A stretch of DNA of 60,849 bases from Kiritimatiellia bacterium (GCA_017962315.1 JAGCVN010000079.1:1-60849); one strand, 5' to 3'. Positions 7,803 to 17,213 are shown, counted from the stretch's first letter. A program made the numbers and translations. Notes: generated from the letters alone by a model not told the origin.

Positions 7803-7924
7803 TATCCCGCCGCCCCTCGTCCATAACTTGTTTTGACCCGTTACCCGGGCGGATGGGATTTTGTTTGACGCTGACGGGTAGGATGTGCTTGAATGGAGGG
7901 CGTTACCCTAACAAGGAGTTAGAC

Positions 7925-8548
7925 ATGAAGACATACTGGTTAGCCGCAGTCGCGGCGTTGTGCGCCCTCGGTGCAGCGGCGCAGGATCTTGCATTGCCCG
8001 CGCCCAAGAAAGAGGGCGGTTTGATGAACGCGCTCCAGAACCGTCGTTCTTCCCGTGCGTTCAACACCTCGCGTCCCCTCTCTCCCGAACAGCTTTCCTC
8101 GCTTTTCTGGGCGGCGTTCGGAATCAACCGCGCCGACGGGCGGCGCACCGCGCCGACGGGGCGGAACGTGCAGGACGTCGAGGTCTACGCCGTCACGAAG
8201 GACGGCGCCTACCGGTACGACGCGGCGAAGAACCTCCTCGTCCTCGTGGAGGCCGGCGACCACCGCGACCTCGCCGGGATTCAGGATTTCTCGAAGACCG
8301 CGCCGTTGAACGTGTTCGTCGTGCAGGATATGGCGAAAGCAATGCGCGCGGGCGACCTCGACAAAGCGTTACACGGCGGTCTTCACGCCGGTGCGATCAT
8401 GCAAAACGTGTTGCTTTACTGTGCCGACGCGGGGCTTGCCTGTGTGCCGCGCCTCAGCATCGACAAGGCGGGACTTGGGAAAGTTTTGAAACTGACCGAT
8501 TCCCAGCGCATTGTCATTGGCGTGACGGTCGGTTATCCGGCCGATTAA
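7925..8548 (+). CDS. Exported nitroreductase-like (SagB/ThcOx-type) flavoprotein
   Basis: 207 residues with a clear signal peptide (MKTYWLAAVAALCALGAAAQ). The rest is the nitroreductase fold: NRRSSRAFNTSRPLS is the FMN-phosphate binding start, LFWAAFGINR and TAPTGRNVQDVEVYAV follow, then HAGAIMQNVLLYCADAGLAC and a C-terminal IVIGVTVGYP. The family uses FMN to reduce or oxidise small molecules. SagB-type members act on thiazoline/oxazoline peptides, but no cyclodehydratase gene is near. Most nitroreductases are cytoplasmic, so the signal peptide is notable. AAGGAG lies 6 bases before the ATG. serS follows 18 bases downstream. Confidence 0.8.
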   Translation: MKTYWLAAVAALCALGAAAQDLALPAPKKEGGLMNALQNRRSSRAFNTSRPLSPEQLSSLFWAAFGINRADGRRTAPTGRNVQDVEVYAVTKDGAYRYDAAKNLLVLVEAGDHRDLAGIQDFSKTAPLNVFVVQDMAKAMRAGDLDKALHGGLHAGAIMQNVLLYCADAGLACVPRLSIDKAGLGKVLKLTDSQRIVIGVTVGYPAD

Positions 8549-8566
8549 ACGAAAGGAGTTTTCAAC

Positions 8567-9850
8567 ATGCTGGATATCAAACGAATCCGTGAACAGTACG
8601 ATGCCGTCGTGGAAGGCGAGCGTCGCCGCTGCAACGAAACCTACGTGAAACTGGTGGAGGAGGCGCGTGAACTGGATACGCGCCGCCGCGCGCTCGTCCA
8701 GGAGTGCGACAAACTGAAGACCGAGCGCAACGCCCGTTCCAAGGAGATCGGTGCCCTGAAGAAGGCGGGGCAGGACACGACCGAAGTGCAGGCCGACGTC
8801 CGCAAGATCGGTGACGCGATCACCGCGAAGGATGCCGAAGTCCGCGAGGTCGATGAAAAACTGCTCGACACCATGATGCGCATCCCGAACGTCCCAGCAA
8901 CGGACATTCCCGACGGGCCGGACGCTTCCGGCAATGTCGTCGTGCGTACCTGGGGCGAGCCCCCGAAACTCGATTTCAAGCCGCTCGACCACCTTGAACT
9001 GGGGATGAAGCTTGGTATTTTCGATCTCGAACGTGCCGCCAAGATCACCGGGACCGGATTTCCGATGCTCGTTGGCGTCGGTTCGCACCTGCAGCGCGCC
9101 CTTATCCAGTACATGCTGGACCTGCATACCGAAAAGCAGGGCTACACCGAAGTCCTGCCGCCGTTCATCGTCAACACCGCCTCCATGAAGGGGACGGGGC
9201 AGCTGCCGAAGATGGCCGAGGATATGTACCATTGCGAGGTGGACGACTACTGGCTGGTCCCGACCGCCGAGGTGCCTGTCACGAACATTTACCGCGACGA
9301 GATCCTGACGCGCCCGCTCCCGATCTACCTTACCGCCTACACGCCCTGTTTCCGCCGCGAGGCCGGTTCCGCCGGCAAGGACACGCGCGGTATCAAGCGC
9401 GTCCATCAGTTCGACAAAGTGGAGATGGTGAAGTTCGTCGAGCCGGAGACGAGTTACGACGAGCTGGAGAAACTGGTCGTCAATGCCGAGGATGTCCTGA
9501 AGGGACTGGGGCTGCACTACCGCGTCTTGAAACTCTGCGCCGGCGACATCAGTTTCTCCTGTGCGAAGTGCTACGACATCGAGTTGTACGCGCCCGCGCA
9601 CGGGGAATGGCTGGAGGTTTCCTCTTGTTCGAACTTTGAGGATTTCCAGGCCCGCCGTCTGAACTGCCGTTACCGCGGCAAGGACGGCAAGCCCCGCCTA
9701 GTCCACACGCTGAACGGTTCGGGCGTCGCCCTGCCGCGTCTGATGATCGCCCTGCTCGAACAGTGCCAGCAGGCGGACGGTTCCATCCTCCTTCCGGAGG
9801 CGATCCGCCCCTACATGCGCGGCATCGAGCGTCTGGAGCCGATCGCGTAA
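8567..9850 (+). CDS. serS: Seryl-tRNA synthetase
   Basis: 427 residues, the normal length. It charges tRNA-Ser. Residues about 28-105 form the long antiparallel coiled coil that grips the tRNA extra arm (alternating charged residues, KTERNARSKEIGALKK). Class II motif 2 is PCFRREAGSAGKDTRGIKR followed by HQFDKVEMVKF, and motif 3 is LNGSGVALPRLMIALLEQ. The AAAGGAG ribosome binding site is 10 bases upstream. It probably shares a transcript with the exported nitroreductase-like gene. Confidence 0.97.
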   Translation: MLDIKRIREQYDAVVEGERRRCNETYVKLVEEARELDTRRRALVQECDKLKTERNARSKEIGALKKAGQDTTEVQADVRKIGDAITAKDAEVREVDEKLLDTMMRIPNVPATDIPDGPDASGNVVVRTWGEPPKLDFKPLDHLELGMKLGIFDLERAAKITGTGFPMLVGVGSHLQRALIQYMLDLHTEKQGYTEVLPPFIVNTASMKGTGQLPKMAEDMYHCEVDDYWLVPTAEVPVTNIYRDEILTRPLPIYLTAYTPCFRREAGSAGKDTRGIKRVHQFDKVEMVKFVEPETSYDELEKLVVNAEDVLKGLGLHYRVLKLCAGDISFSCAKCYDIELYAPAHGEWLEVSSCSNFEDFQARRLNCRYRGKDGKPRLVHTLNGSGVALPRLMIALLEQCQQADGSILLPEAIRPYMRGIERLEPIA

Positions 9851-9896
9851 GTTTGCGCCACGCCCTCTTGCCCCGCCTCGTCTGCTGATTAAACGC

Positions 9897-9926
9897 TTGA
9901 CACTTCTTCTTTGTTTTTAGTAGGGT
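9897..9926 (+). promoter_or_regulatory. recJ promoter, TTGACA-18-TAGGGT
   Basis: Consensus -35 TTGACA (9897-9902), 18-base spacer, TAGGGT (9921-9926). The predicted start of transcription is only about 4-5 bases before the recJ ATG, and no ribosome binding site fits. Confidence 0.55.
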
Positions 9927-9937
9927 AAAACCCACTG

Positions 9938-11764
9938 ATGAAGGAACGAGGCACAGAAGGTGTGGCTCTGCCGAAATACGAATGGCGTGAAACGTGTTTC
10001 GAGCCGGAGACGGCGAAATCCCTTGCGGAAACCGCAGGGTATGGTCTTCGTTTTGCGCGGCTCCTCGTTTCGCGGGGGCTTTCGTCCCCGGAAGAGGTAA
10101 AGCGGTTTCTGTGTCCGACCTTCTCCGATCATGCTTTCGATCCGTTCGCCCTTCCCGGCGTCCGGGAGGCGGCGGAACGTCTCTGGAGGGCAATCCTGTC
10201 CAAAGACCCCATTCTGGTCTTCGGCGATTTCGACGCGGACGGTGTCTGCGCGACGTTCATCCTTGTACACGCCCTTTCGCATCTCGGCGCGAATGTAGAC
10301 CCGTTCATCCCGAACCGCCAGACGGAAGGATACGGGCTGAGTCGCGCGTCGATCGACCACTGCCTTTCCCGCTATCCCGAAACCCGCCTCCTTGTGACGG
10401 TTGATTGCGGGATCACTTCCCGCGACGAGGTCGCGTATGCGAAAGCGCACGGACTTGTCGTCATCCTCACCGATCACCATGAACCGGAAGGTAGACGGCC
10501 GGATGCCGATGTCCTCGTCAACCCGAAAGTCGCCAGCGGCATACCCGAATATGCGAACCTCTGCGGCGCGGGGGTCGCGTTCACGCTCGCCCACGCGCTC
10601 GTTTCCCTGGGGCGGGAGCGGGGGTGGTACACGGGTGGAAGCCTGGGCGGCGAACTGTTGGCGCCGGCGGGGCTTGCAACTGTCACCGACATGGTGCCGC
10701 TGGTCGGGAAAAACCGTCTGCTGGTCGCCGCCTCGCTGCGCCTCTGGAAGAAGGGCACACGCCACGTCGGCTTGACCACGTTGCTGCAACACGTGAATCA
10801 GAAGACCGACGAACCGGACACTTTTGTTTTCGGATACCAGCTTGGGCCCTGCATCAACGCGGCGGGACGCATGAAGTCCGCCGAACTCGCTTACCAGTTG
10901 CTTGCTACGGAAGACCCTGACAAGGCCAATCAGCTTTCCGTTATGTTGAAGGATTTGAACGTTGAACGGAAAAGCACCGAGCTGCGAATCTTGGGAGAAG
11001 CCCGCGCCCAGGCCGGGCTGGCAGAAGGGGCGGGGACACCGCCCGTCGATGCCGTCGTCGTCTGCGGCGAGGCTTCTTACGCCAAGGAGAACGGCTGGCA
11101 TCCCGGCGTCATCGGAATCGTCGCCTCGCGCCTCTGCGAACTCGCCTCCCTGCCCGCAGCCGCCGTGGCGCTGGACGGGAGTGATCCGGCAACCTGCCGG
11201 GGACGCGGTTCCGTGCGCGTGTTCGAGGGATACGACGCGATGCAGGCGCTCGCCGACGCCTCCGAGGCGCTTCAGGAATACGGCGGCCACAGGTTTGCGG
11301 GCGGGTTTTCGTTGAAACCCGGTATGTATGCGCGTTTCAAGGAGCTGTTCTGTGCGTCCTGCGCCCGACAAGCGGCCGGACGGAGCGACCGTAGACGTCC
11401 GTTGACGGTGGATGACTGGCTGGAACCGTCCGATTTGACGCTTGATTTCGTGAAGGAGATCCGGATGCTCGCCCCCTTCGGATTCGGCAATCCCGTGCCC
11501 CGCTGGGGACTTCGCGATGTCGTCATCAAAGAAGTCCAAACAAGTGGGAAAGACACGCTCTCCCTCTTATTCGAAAAGAAAGAGGATGTCGAACTACCCC
11601 GCGCCATCTGGTTCCGGATGGGGTGTCTGCAAGAGTGGCTGCGCCCCGGGGACAGGCTCGATGTTGTCTTCGAGCTGACCGAGAACACGTTCCATGGCGT
11701 AACCAGCGTGGAACTCCGCCTGTTCGATGCAGCGAAAAAAGCAAACGGATTGGCGTATGCCTAA
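9938..11764 (+). CDS. recJ: Single-stranded-DNA-specific exonuclease RecJ
   Basis: 608 residues, close to the family's usual length. RecJ is the 5'-3' single-strand exonuclease used in recombination and mismatch repair. The DHH phosphoesterase core shows GDFDADG (D97, D99, D101), VTVDCGI (about 156) and LTDHHEP (D179-H180-H181). The DHHA1 part has GWHPGVIGIVASRL and later RFAGGF. The C-terminal OB-like domain (MLAPFGFGNPVP) is present. The start codon has no Shine-Dalgarno upstream and sits within about a dozen bases of the -10, so a very short leader is likely. Confidence 0.95.
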   Translation: MKERGTEGVALPKYEWRETCFEPETAKSLAETAGYGLRFARLLVSRGLSSPEEVKRFLCPTFSDHAFDPFALPGVREAAERLWRAILSKDPILVFGDFDADGVCATFILVHALSHLGANVDPFIPNRQTEGYGLSRASIDHCLSRYPETRLLVTVDCGITSRDEVAYAKAHGLVVILTDHHEPEGRRPDADVLVNPKVASGIPEYANLCGAGVAFTLAHALVSLGRERGWYTGGSLGGELLAPAGLATVTDMVPLVGKNRLLVAASLRLWKKGTRHVGLTTLLQHVNQKTDEPDTFVFGYQLGPCINAAGRMKSAELAYQLLATEDPDKANQLSVMLKDLNVERKSTELRILGEARAQAGLAEGAGTPPVDAVVVCGEASYAKENGWHPGVIGIVASRLCELASLPAAAVALDGSDPATCRGRGSVRVFEGYDAMQALADASEALQEYGGHRFAGGFSLKPGMYARFKELFCASCARQAAGRSDRRRPLTVDDWLEPSDLTLDFVKEIRMLAPFGFGNPVPRWGLRDVVIKEVQTSGKDTLSLLFEKKEDVELPRAIWFRMGCLQEWLRPGDRLDVVFELTENTFHGVTSVELRLFDAAKKANGLAYA

Positions 11765-11938
11765 CGGCGTTCCCAGTGGAACGGTGTCCTCGCTGTCCTT
11801 CTCCCCCGATGTCAAGTTATAGGCAAGCCCCCCGCCCGCGCTTCGCACGGGAATGTAGATGGGGATAAGTTTCTGAAAACAACATGAACAACGTAAAACA
11901 ACGTTTACTTCTTCCGTGCACAGCCGTGCGCGGTTATG

Positions 11939-11962
11939 AAAACGCCGCACTGTTGCGCGGCG
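11939..11962 (-). terminator. Rho-independent terminator of alr
   Basis: Read on the minus strand, CGCCGC, loop, GCGGCG is followed directly by TTTT. It lies 18 bases beyond the alr stop codon. The rest of the 215-base space between recJ and alr (11765-11979) shows only a small CGTTCC/GGAACG hairpin just after recJ. Confidence 0.7.
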
Positions 11963-11979
11963 AAAGAAGGATGTTGTCT

Positions 11980-13137
11980 TTACAAGTTGTTTCGGTTGTC
12001 ACCAATCGAACTTATAGGCCAGGAATACCGCCGTTCGACACGGTTTCCGAAGGAACAGATGATGTCGTAGGCATGGGTCATTTTTAACGCGCCCCAGTCT
12101 TCGACATGGATGGCGTTCGGGCCTTCGCCGCCGATACAGACCACTTCGTCGCCGACTTTCGCTTGGGGGACGGTTTCGAGCGAGACCACAGTATAGTCCA
12201 TCGAGATCCGTCCGAGGATCTGGCAGGGAATATCGTGGATCAGCACGTAACCCCGGTTGGAGAGTGCCAGGGGCAGGCCGTCCGCATACCCCGCTGAAAT
12301 CGTGCCGACGCACATCCGGCGCGGCGTACGATAGGTCAACCCGTAGCCGATCGTCGTTCCCGCCGGAAGCTGACGGATCTGCGCGAGGCGCGTCTTTAGC
12401 GAAAGGACGGGTTCTACGTTCAACACCCGTTTCCCCATCGGGTCGAAAGACCCGTGCAGATTGATTCCCGTCCGGACGTAGTTGAACGGGGGCTTGCAGG
12501 CGCGAGGAAAATTGTTGATCGCGTCGCTCGCCGCGATGTGGCGTTTCGCGAAGACGATGCCATCGCGCGCGACATCCTTCAAAATTGCGCAGAACACGTC
12601 CATCTGGTGGTTGGAGAGTTCCGATCCGCTCGCGTAGGCGTAGGGGAAATGCGAGAAAATCCCCTCGCACCGCAATCCCGGCAGTTTCACCACACGGCGG
12701 ATCGTCTCTGGCGCGTCCTTTGCGAGAATGCCGAGACGCCCCATGCCGGTGTCGAGTTTGAAATGCACCGTCGCCGCCTTGCCAATCCGTTTGGCGGCGC
12801 GGCTGATCCGCTTCGCGGTCTGGAAATCCGTCACCGGGAGCGTGACCCCCGCTTCGACCATCGGTTCGATTTCATCAGGCAGGATGCTGCTGAGGATCTG
12901 GACCGGCTTCCCCAGCCGCAACATCTGGATTGCCTCGTACGGTTCCGCGACGCCGAAGGACGTTGCCCCCGCGCCGGCCAGCGCCTCCGCCACGTTCGCG
13001 ACACCCAGCCCGTAGGCGTTCGCTTTTAACACGCAGATCACTTTCGCAGGCGAAACCGCCGCCGCGATTTTCTTGTAGTTTCCCGTCAGTTTGTCCAGAC
13101 GGATTTCAAGCCATACCCTACGGGGGAGTTCGTTCAT
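11980..13137 (-). CDS. alr: Alanine racemase
   Basis: 385 residues, normal length. It makes D-alanine for peptidoglycan. The PLP-binding lysine is in VLKANAYGLG (K38). FKLDTGMGRLG, HFPYA, YVRTGINLHG, the catalytic-tyrosine region ISAGYADGLP and GRISMDYTVV are all present. The start at 13137 was chosen because WLEI...NYK is the normal family N-terminus and because this ATG overlaps the pdxA stop as ATGA. Longer upstream readings have no family match. It is last in a CBM48-pdxA-alr operon. Confidence 0.95.
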   Translation of the reverse strand: MNELPRRVWLEIRLDKLTGNYKKIAAAVSPAKVICVLKANAYGLGVANVAEALAGAGATSFGVAEPYEAIQMLRLGKPVQILSSILPDEIEPMVEAGVTLPVTDFQTAKRISRAAKRIGKAATVHFKLDTGMGRLGILAKDAPETIRRVVKLPGLRCEGIFSHFPYAYASGSELSNHQMDVFCAILKDVARDGIVFAKRHIAASDAINNFPRACKPPFNYVRTGINLHGSFDPMGKRVLNVEPVLSLKTRLAQIRQLPAGTTIGYGLTYRTPRRMCVGTISAGYADGLPLALSNRGYVLIHDIPCQILGRISMDYTVVSLETVPQAKVGDEVVCIGGEGPNAIHVEDWGALKMTHAYDIICSFGNRVERRYSWPISSIGDNRNNL

Positions 13138-14168
13138 GTCGATTCCTCTTGTCGAAGAGCAAGCCGGCGCGCGAGACGTAGCGCAGCCGTCATGCTGGAG
13201 GGCGAGGCCGTACCTTTCCACGCACGGTCGAACGCCGTTCCATGATCGGGCGACGTCCGCACGATCGGCAGCCCCAGCGTTACGTTGACGCCATTGTCGA
13301 ACGCCGCCGCCTTGAAGGGGATCAATCCCTGGTCGTGGTACATCGCGATGTAGCCGTCGTACGGGGCATCGCCGCCGCTGAAAAGCCATGCGAACGCGGT
13401 ATCGGGGACGAGCGGCCCCGAAAGCGCGAATCCTTCCGCCTGAAGCCGCCGGATGACCGGCTGCAGCACGCGCTCCTCTTCGTCGCCGAAAAGCCCGTGT
13501 TCGCCCGCGTGCGGGTTAAGGGCAAGCACGCCAAGACGCGGTTCGCGACCGGCCACGCGGGCCGTGCAGGCGTCGCGGGTGAGGCGGATCACGCGCTCCA
13601 GTTTGCCCGGCGTGATCAGGTGCGGCACGTCGGCCAGAGCCTCATGGATGGTGACGAGGCTTACCACGAGACGCGGCGAGAAGAACGCCATGCACGGCAC
13701 GGCGCCCCCCGTCAGACTGGACAGCAGTTCCGTGTGTCCGGGGTAGGAGACGCCCGCGAGGCGCAGGGCTTCCTTGTGGATGGGTGCGGTCACCAGCGCG
13801 TCGGCTTGCCCGGCAAGGACGTCCTTCACCGCTTCGCAGATGAAACGGTGAGCCATGCGTCCGCAACAGGGCTGGACCGACCCCGGGCGGACGTCATCCT
13901 GTTCCGGGAACGGGAAATCAAACAAAACAACAGGCACGTCCGGCAAATCGCCGAACGCGCGCGTTTCACCGGGAAGGCAGGCCATCCCGGTCGGAAGCGG
14001 AATCCCCGACGCATCGGAAACCCGGCGCAGGACCCGCTCGTTCCCGTACACCAACAGCTGCCCGTCCCGCGCACCCTGTGCGAGCGAAGACAAGACAACC
14101 TCCGGACCGATGCCGGACAGGTCGCCCAGCGTGACCGCCAGGCGACCGTCCTTCGTCGAAGCCTTCAT
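13134..14168 (-). CDS. pdxA: 4-hydroxythreonine-4-phosphate dehydrogenase
   Basis: 344 residues, slightly above the usual 330. It oxidises 4-phosphohydroxythreonine in the DXP-dependent route to pyridoxal phosphate. Seen here are GDLSGIGPEVVL at the start, HTELLSSLTGG (metal-binding His), MYHDQGLIPFKA (second His) and SPDHGTAFDRAWKG (third His). It overlaps alr by 4 bases (ATGA). The pairing is apt because alanine racemase needs PLP. The PdxA2 branch, which acts on other phosphorylated acids, is an alternative, but the length and PLP-enzyme context favour PdxA. Confidence 0.92.
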   Translation of the reverse strand: MKASTKDGRLAVTLGDLSGIGPEVVLSSLAQGARDGQLLVYGNERVLRRVSDASGIPLPTGMACLPGETRAFGDLPDVPVVLFDFPFPEQDDVRPGSVQPCCGRMAHRFICEAVKDVLAGQADALVTAPIHKEALRLAGVSYPGHTELLSSLTGGAVPCMAFFSPRLVVSLVTIHEALADVPHLITPGKLERVIRLTRDACTARVAGREPRLGVLALNPHAGEHGLFGDEEERVLQPVIRRLQAEGFALSGPLVPDTAFAWLFSGGDAPYDGYIAMYHDQGLIPFKAAAFDNGVNVTLGLPIVRTSPDHGTAFDRAWKGTASPSSMTAALRLARRLALRQEEST

Positions 14169-14172
14169 CGCG

Positions 14173-14562
14173 TCACTCGGTCACACGCTTGACGCTGTTG
14201 AACGTCCCGAGGTCGTTGGGAATGACATCGTTGTTCATCGGGTCTGCACACCAAGTCCCGTCCACGACGAACTTGTACTCGTACACGCCCGGCGCGAGGG
14301 TCACGGTCAACGAGTAGTTGCCGTCGCCCTTCTTGTCGGTCATCTCGCGGGCACCCTCAAGCCACTTCGTGAACGAACCGGCCAGGAGCACCTTCCTGCC
14401 CACGTCTGCGGCGAGCGTGAACGTCACGCGCTTCCCCTTCGGCTCTTTCGCTTTGACGGGAGCCGCTTCTTTTACGGATGTCTTCGCCTTCACAGGCAAC
14501 ACGACCGGACCGGCCTTCTTCTTCAAAGCCGTTTTGCCGCCGATCACTTTTACTCTGCTCAT
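14173..14562 (-). CDS. Small CBM48 (AMPK-type glycogen-binding) protein with basic tail
   Basis: 129 residues. The first 45 are rich in Lys, Ala, Pro and Val (KKKAGPVVLPVKAK, VKAKEPKGK) and look disordered, somewhat like a histone H1 tail. Residues 46-129 are a CBM48/AMPK-beta-type domain: VTFTLAADVGRKVLLAGSFT, a Trp, then YSLTVTLAPGVYEYKFVVDG with Trp and Asp. Such domains bind glycogen or starch. No catalytic domain is attached. The start at 14562 has AAAGGAG 8 bases upstream. It leads the pdxA-alr operon, with 4 bases to pdxA. Confidence 0.8.
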   Translation of the reverse strand: MSRVKVIGGKTALKKKAGPVVLPVKAKTSVKEAAPVKAKEPKGKRVTFTLAADVGRKVLLAGSFTKWLEGAREMTDKKGDGNYSLTVTLAPGVYEYKFVVDGTWCADPMNNDVIPNDLGTFNSVKRVTE

Positions 14563-14596
14563 GTTCTGCTCCTTTTGTCTTTCAGAAAGGGCGTGT

Positions 14597-14625
14597 AGTT
14601 TCCTCCCCAACGGCGAAAAAGTCAA
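14597..14625 (-). promoter_or_regulatory. Promoter TTGACT-17-GAAACT for CBM48-pdxA-alr
   Basis: On the minus strand TTGACT (14620-14625), 17 bases, GAAACT (14597-14602), followed after about 25 bases by the ribosome binding site of the CBM48 gene. It is back to back with the trpB promoter. Confidence 0.5.
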
Positions 14626-14679
14626 GCCGAATATCTGTTTTTTTCTTGCTACATCTGATTCTTTCTCCGCTACTCGTCC

Positions 14680-14708
14680 TTGACAAGGGGCCTATGTTTC
14701 TGTATAAC
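14680..14708 (+). promoter_or_regulatory. trpB promoter, TTGACA-17-TATAAC
   Basis: Near-consensus: TTGACA (14680-14685), 17 bases, TATAAC (14703-14708). The 5' leader is only about 20 bases, so there is no room for a trp attenuator or leader peptide here. Confidence 0.8.
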
Positions 14709-14734
14709 AGAACAGTTTTTTGAAGGAGATGGAT

Positions 14735-15949
14735 ATGTCACGAGAGAATTTGACCGGGCGTTATCCGGACGCTTCGGGCCATTTCGGGATTTTCGGCGGA
14801 CGGTATGTCGGCGAGACGTTGATTCCCGTGTTGCAGGAGGTGGAGCGCGCCTACGCGGAGGCGAAGGCGGATCCCGCCTTTGAGGCGGAGTTCCGCAATA
14901 TGCTCAAGCATTACGCGGGCCGTCCTACGCCGCTCGATTTCGCGGAACGTCTGACCGCCGCCGTCGGCGGGGCGCGGATCTGGTTGAAGCGAGAGGATTG
15001 CGCCCACACCGGCGCGCACAAGGTCAATAACGTGATCGGCCAGGGACTGCTTGCCCGGCGCATGGGAAAGAAGCAGGTTATCGCGGAGACGGGCGCGGGA
15101 CAGCACGGGGTCGCCACGGCGACCATCGCCGCGCGTTTCGGCATGGGGTGCAAGGTGTTCATGGGGGCGAAGGATGTGGAGAGACAGGCTCCGAACGTCC
15201 ACCGGATGCGCCTGCTCGGCGCAGAGGTCGTCCCGGTCGAATCCGGCACGGCAACGCTGAAGGACGCGATGAACGAGGCGATGCGGTACTGGGTGAATGT
15301 CGCGCGCGAGACGTTCTACGTGATCGGCACGGTTTCCGGCCCGCACCCATACCCGGCGATGGTGCGCGACTTCCAGCGGGTGATTGGCGATGAAGCGCGT
15401 GCGCAGTGCCTAGAGCGGATCGGCAAACTGCCGGACGAGATCGTCGCCTGCGTCGGCGGCGGCAGCAACGCGATGGGCATCTTCTACCCGTTCCTTGACG
15501 ATCCCTGCGAACTGCTCGGCGCGGAGGCGGCGGGCGAGGGATTGGATACGCCGCGCCACGCCGCCTCCATCACCGGCGGCAGCGTGGGCGAACTGCACGG
15601 CGCGATGACCTACCTGCTCCAGAACGACGAAGGGCAGATCCACGAAGCGTGGTCGGTTTCCGCCGGTCTGGACTACCCCGGCGTCGGGCCGGAACACGCG
15701 CTCCTGCACGACCTCGGCCGCGCCCGCTACTGCGGCGTCACGGACCGCGAGGCCGTCGAAGCGTTCGACCTTCTCTGCCGTTGCGAGGGGATCATCCCCG
15801 CGCTCGAAAGTTCGCACGCCATCGCCGCCGCGATCAAGGAGGCGAAACGCCGGCCCCCGACCGACAACATCCTCGTCTGCGTCTCAGGCCGTGGCGACAA
15901 GGATCTCGGCAACATCGCGCAGTACAAAGCCGCACACAACCTCGCCTAA
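14735..15949 (+). CDS. trpB: Tryptophan synthase beta subunit
   Basis: 404 residues, normal. It joins indole and serine to make tryptophan using PLP. The PLP lysine is in HTGAHKVNN (K96). The phosphate cradle GGGSNAMG, the start [14 protein letters not shown] and the end CVSGRGDKD are all canonical TrpB1. The start at 14735 is set by AAGGAG 6 bases upstream; the nearby ATG at 14729 abuts that site. It forms an operon with trpA (11-base gap) and mutT. Confidence 0.97.
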   Translation: MSRENLTGRYPDASGHFGIFGGRYVGETLIPVLQEVERAYAEAKADPAFEAEFRNMLKHYAGRPTPLDFAERLTAAVGGARIWLKREDCAHTGAHKVNNVIGQGLLARRMGKKQVIAETGAGQHGVATATIAARFGMGCKVFMGAKDVERQAPNVHRMRLLGAEVVPVESGTATLKDAMNEAMRYWVNVARETFYVIGTVSGPHPYPAMVRDFQRVIGDEARAQCLERIGKLPDEIVACVGGGSNAMGIFYPFLDDPCELLGAEAAGEGLDTPRHAASITGGSVGELHGAMTYLLQNDEGQIHEAWSVSAGLDYPGVGPEHALLHDLGRARYCGVTDREAVEAFDLLCRCEGIIPALESSHAIAAAIKEAKRRPPTDNILVCVSGRGDKDLGNIAQYKAAHNLA

Positions 15950-15960
15950 GGAATTTCCGC

Positions 15961-16767
15961 ATGAACCGTATTGACCAAACTTTCCGCGACCTCGCCGCGC
16001 AGAACCGCAAGGCGTTGATAGCCTTCCTCACGGCGGGAGATCCCGATTACGCGGCGTCGCTCGACATCTTGAAGACCGCAGCCGCCTCCGGCGCCGACGT
16101 CCTTGAACTCGGCGTTCCCTTCTCAGACCCGACGGCGGACGGGCCGACCATCCAGGAGGCATCGCAGCGCGCGCTGCGGGCGGGAATGAGTTTTTCCAAA
16201 AGCCTCCAGCTCGCCGCCGACCTGCGTCGTTCGACGGAGACGCCGATCGTGCTGTTCAGTTATTACAACCCGATTTTCAAGTACGGACTGGAGCGGACGG
16301 CGCGGGAGGCGGCGGAAGCAGGGGTGGACGGTTTCCTGGTGGTCGATCTTCCACCGGAAGAGGCCGGCCCGTTCGCGGACGCGCTTGCGCCGACCGGCAT
16401 CCACATCATCCGGCTTGCCGCGCCGACGACGACAGACGACCGGCTCCGCATCCTGACGGACGGCGCGGGTGGTTTCCTTTACCTTATCTCCCGCATGGGC
16501 GTGACGGGGACGGGCGGGTTGGACTACGACGAAATCCGTGTGAGGGCGGAACACGTCAAGGCGCGTTGCCCGTTGCCGGTCTGCCTCGGGTTCGGCGTCA
16601 GCACCGGCGAAGACACGCGCGCGCTCGGCGCGTTTTCGGACGGCGTGATTGTCGGTTCTGCGTTGGTCAAAATCGTCGCACAGGGGGGCGACGTGTGCAG
16701 TAACCTCAAGGCGCGCCTCGCCGAACTCCGTGAAGGGCTGGACGCCGCCGCCCCGGTGCAGGCATGA
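15961..16767 (+). CDS. trpA: Tryptophan synthase alpha subunit
   Basis: 268 residues, normal. It cleaves indole-3-glycerol phosphate and passes indole to TrpB. The catalytic Glu49 and Asp60 are in place within LELGVPFSDPTADGP, and the substrate loop region GFLYLISRMGVTG and the C-terminal CLGFGVST are present. The start follows AAGGAA by about 7 bases. No other trp genes are in the window. It overlaps the NUDIX gene by 4 bases (ATGA). Confidence 0.97.
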   Translation: MNRIDQTFRDLAAQNRKALIAFLTAGDPDYAASLDILKTAAASGADVLELGVPFSDPTADGPTIQEASQRALRAGMSFSKSLQLAADLRRSTETPIVLFSYYNPIFKYGLERTAREAAEAGVDGFLVVDLPPEEAGPFADALAPTGIHIIRLAAPTTTDDRLRILTDGAGGFLYLISRMGVTGTGGLDYDEIRVRAEHVKARCPLPVCLGFGVSTGEDTRALGAFSDGVIVGSALVKIVAQGGDVCSNLKARLAELREGLDAAAPVQA

Positions 16768-17171
16768 ACGGAGCGTCTAGTATTGTCGAGGTGGTCGGCG
16801 CCTGTGTGCGCCGGGCCGACGGACGCGTCTTGCTGGCGTCGCGGCCGACGGGAAAGGCGCAGTCCGGGTACTGGGAGTTCCCCGGCGGGAAGGTTGAACA
16901 GGGCGAGACGCCGGAACAGGCGCTCGCCCGCGAACTGCGCGAGGAACTGGATTTGGCCGCTGAAGGGTTCCGCATACTTGGCTCCGTCGTACACGAGTAT
17001 CCGGAAAAACGGATTCGTCTCACATTGCTTGCCTGTTCGCCCTGTACGGGGGCGGAACCGAAGCCCCGCGAAAACCAGCGTGTCGCCTGGGTCGCCCCGG
17101 AGGAACTTCCCCGGTATCCGCTTTGCCCCGCCGATGCCGAACTGCTGCCGTGTCTAAACGCGTTTTGTTGA
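16764..17171 (+). CDS. mutT: NUDIX hydrolase, MutT-like (8-oxo-dGTP diphosphatase)
   Basis: 135 residues, the usual MutT size. The NUDIX box runs GGKVEQGETPEQALARELRE followed by EL, keeping the metal-binding Glu residues. The N-terminal VVGACVRRADGRVLLASRP and the YWEFPGGK lead-in are typical of MutT, which removes 8-oxo-dGTP. A closely related pyrophosphohydrolase is possible. Its ATG overlaps the trpA stop, so it is translated with the trp genes, although the functions are unrelated. A weak GAACG/CGTTC hairpin follows the stop, without a T-run. Confidence 0.85.
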   Translation: MNGASSIVEVVGACVRRADGRVLLASRPTGKAQSGYWEFPGGKVEQGETPEQALARELREELDLAAEGFRILGSVVHEYPEKRIRLTLLACSPCTGAEPKPRENQRVAWVAPEELPRYPLCPADAELLPCLNAFC

Positions 17172-17213
17172 CGAACGCAGAATCGTTCAAACGGGGGTGA
17201 ATTCCTTTTCCTG

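Noticed and set aside
9917-11539. A 540-codon open frame on the minus strand inside recJ
   Set aside because: It lies opposite a complete RecJ with all catalytic motifs, has no signature of its own and reflects the high GC third positions of recJ.
14709-14734. A trp attenuator upstream of trpB
   Set aside because: The leader is about 20 bases, with no Trp codons and no stem-loop pair.
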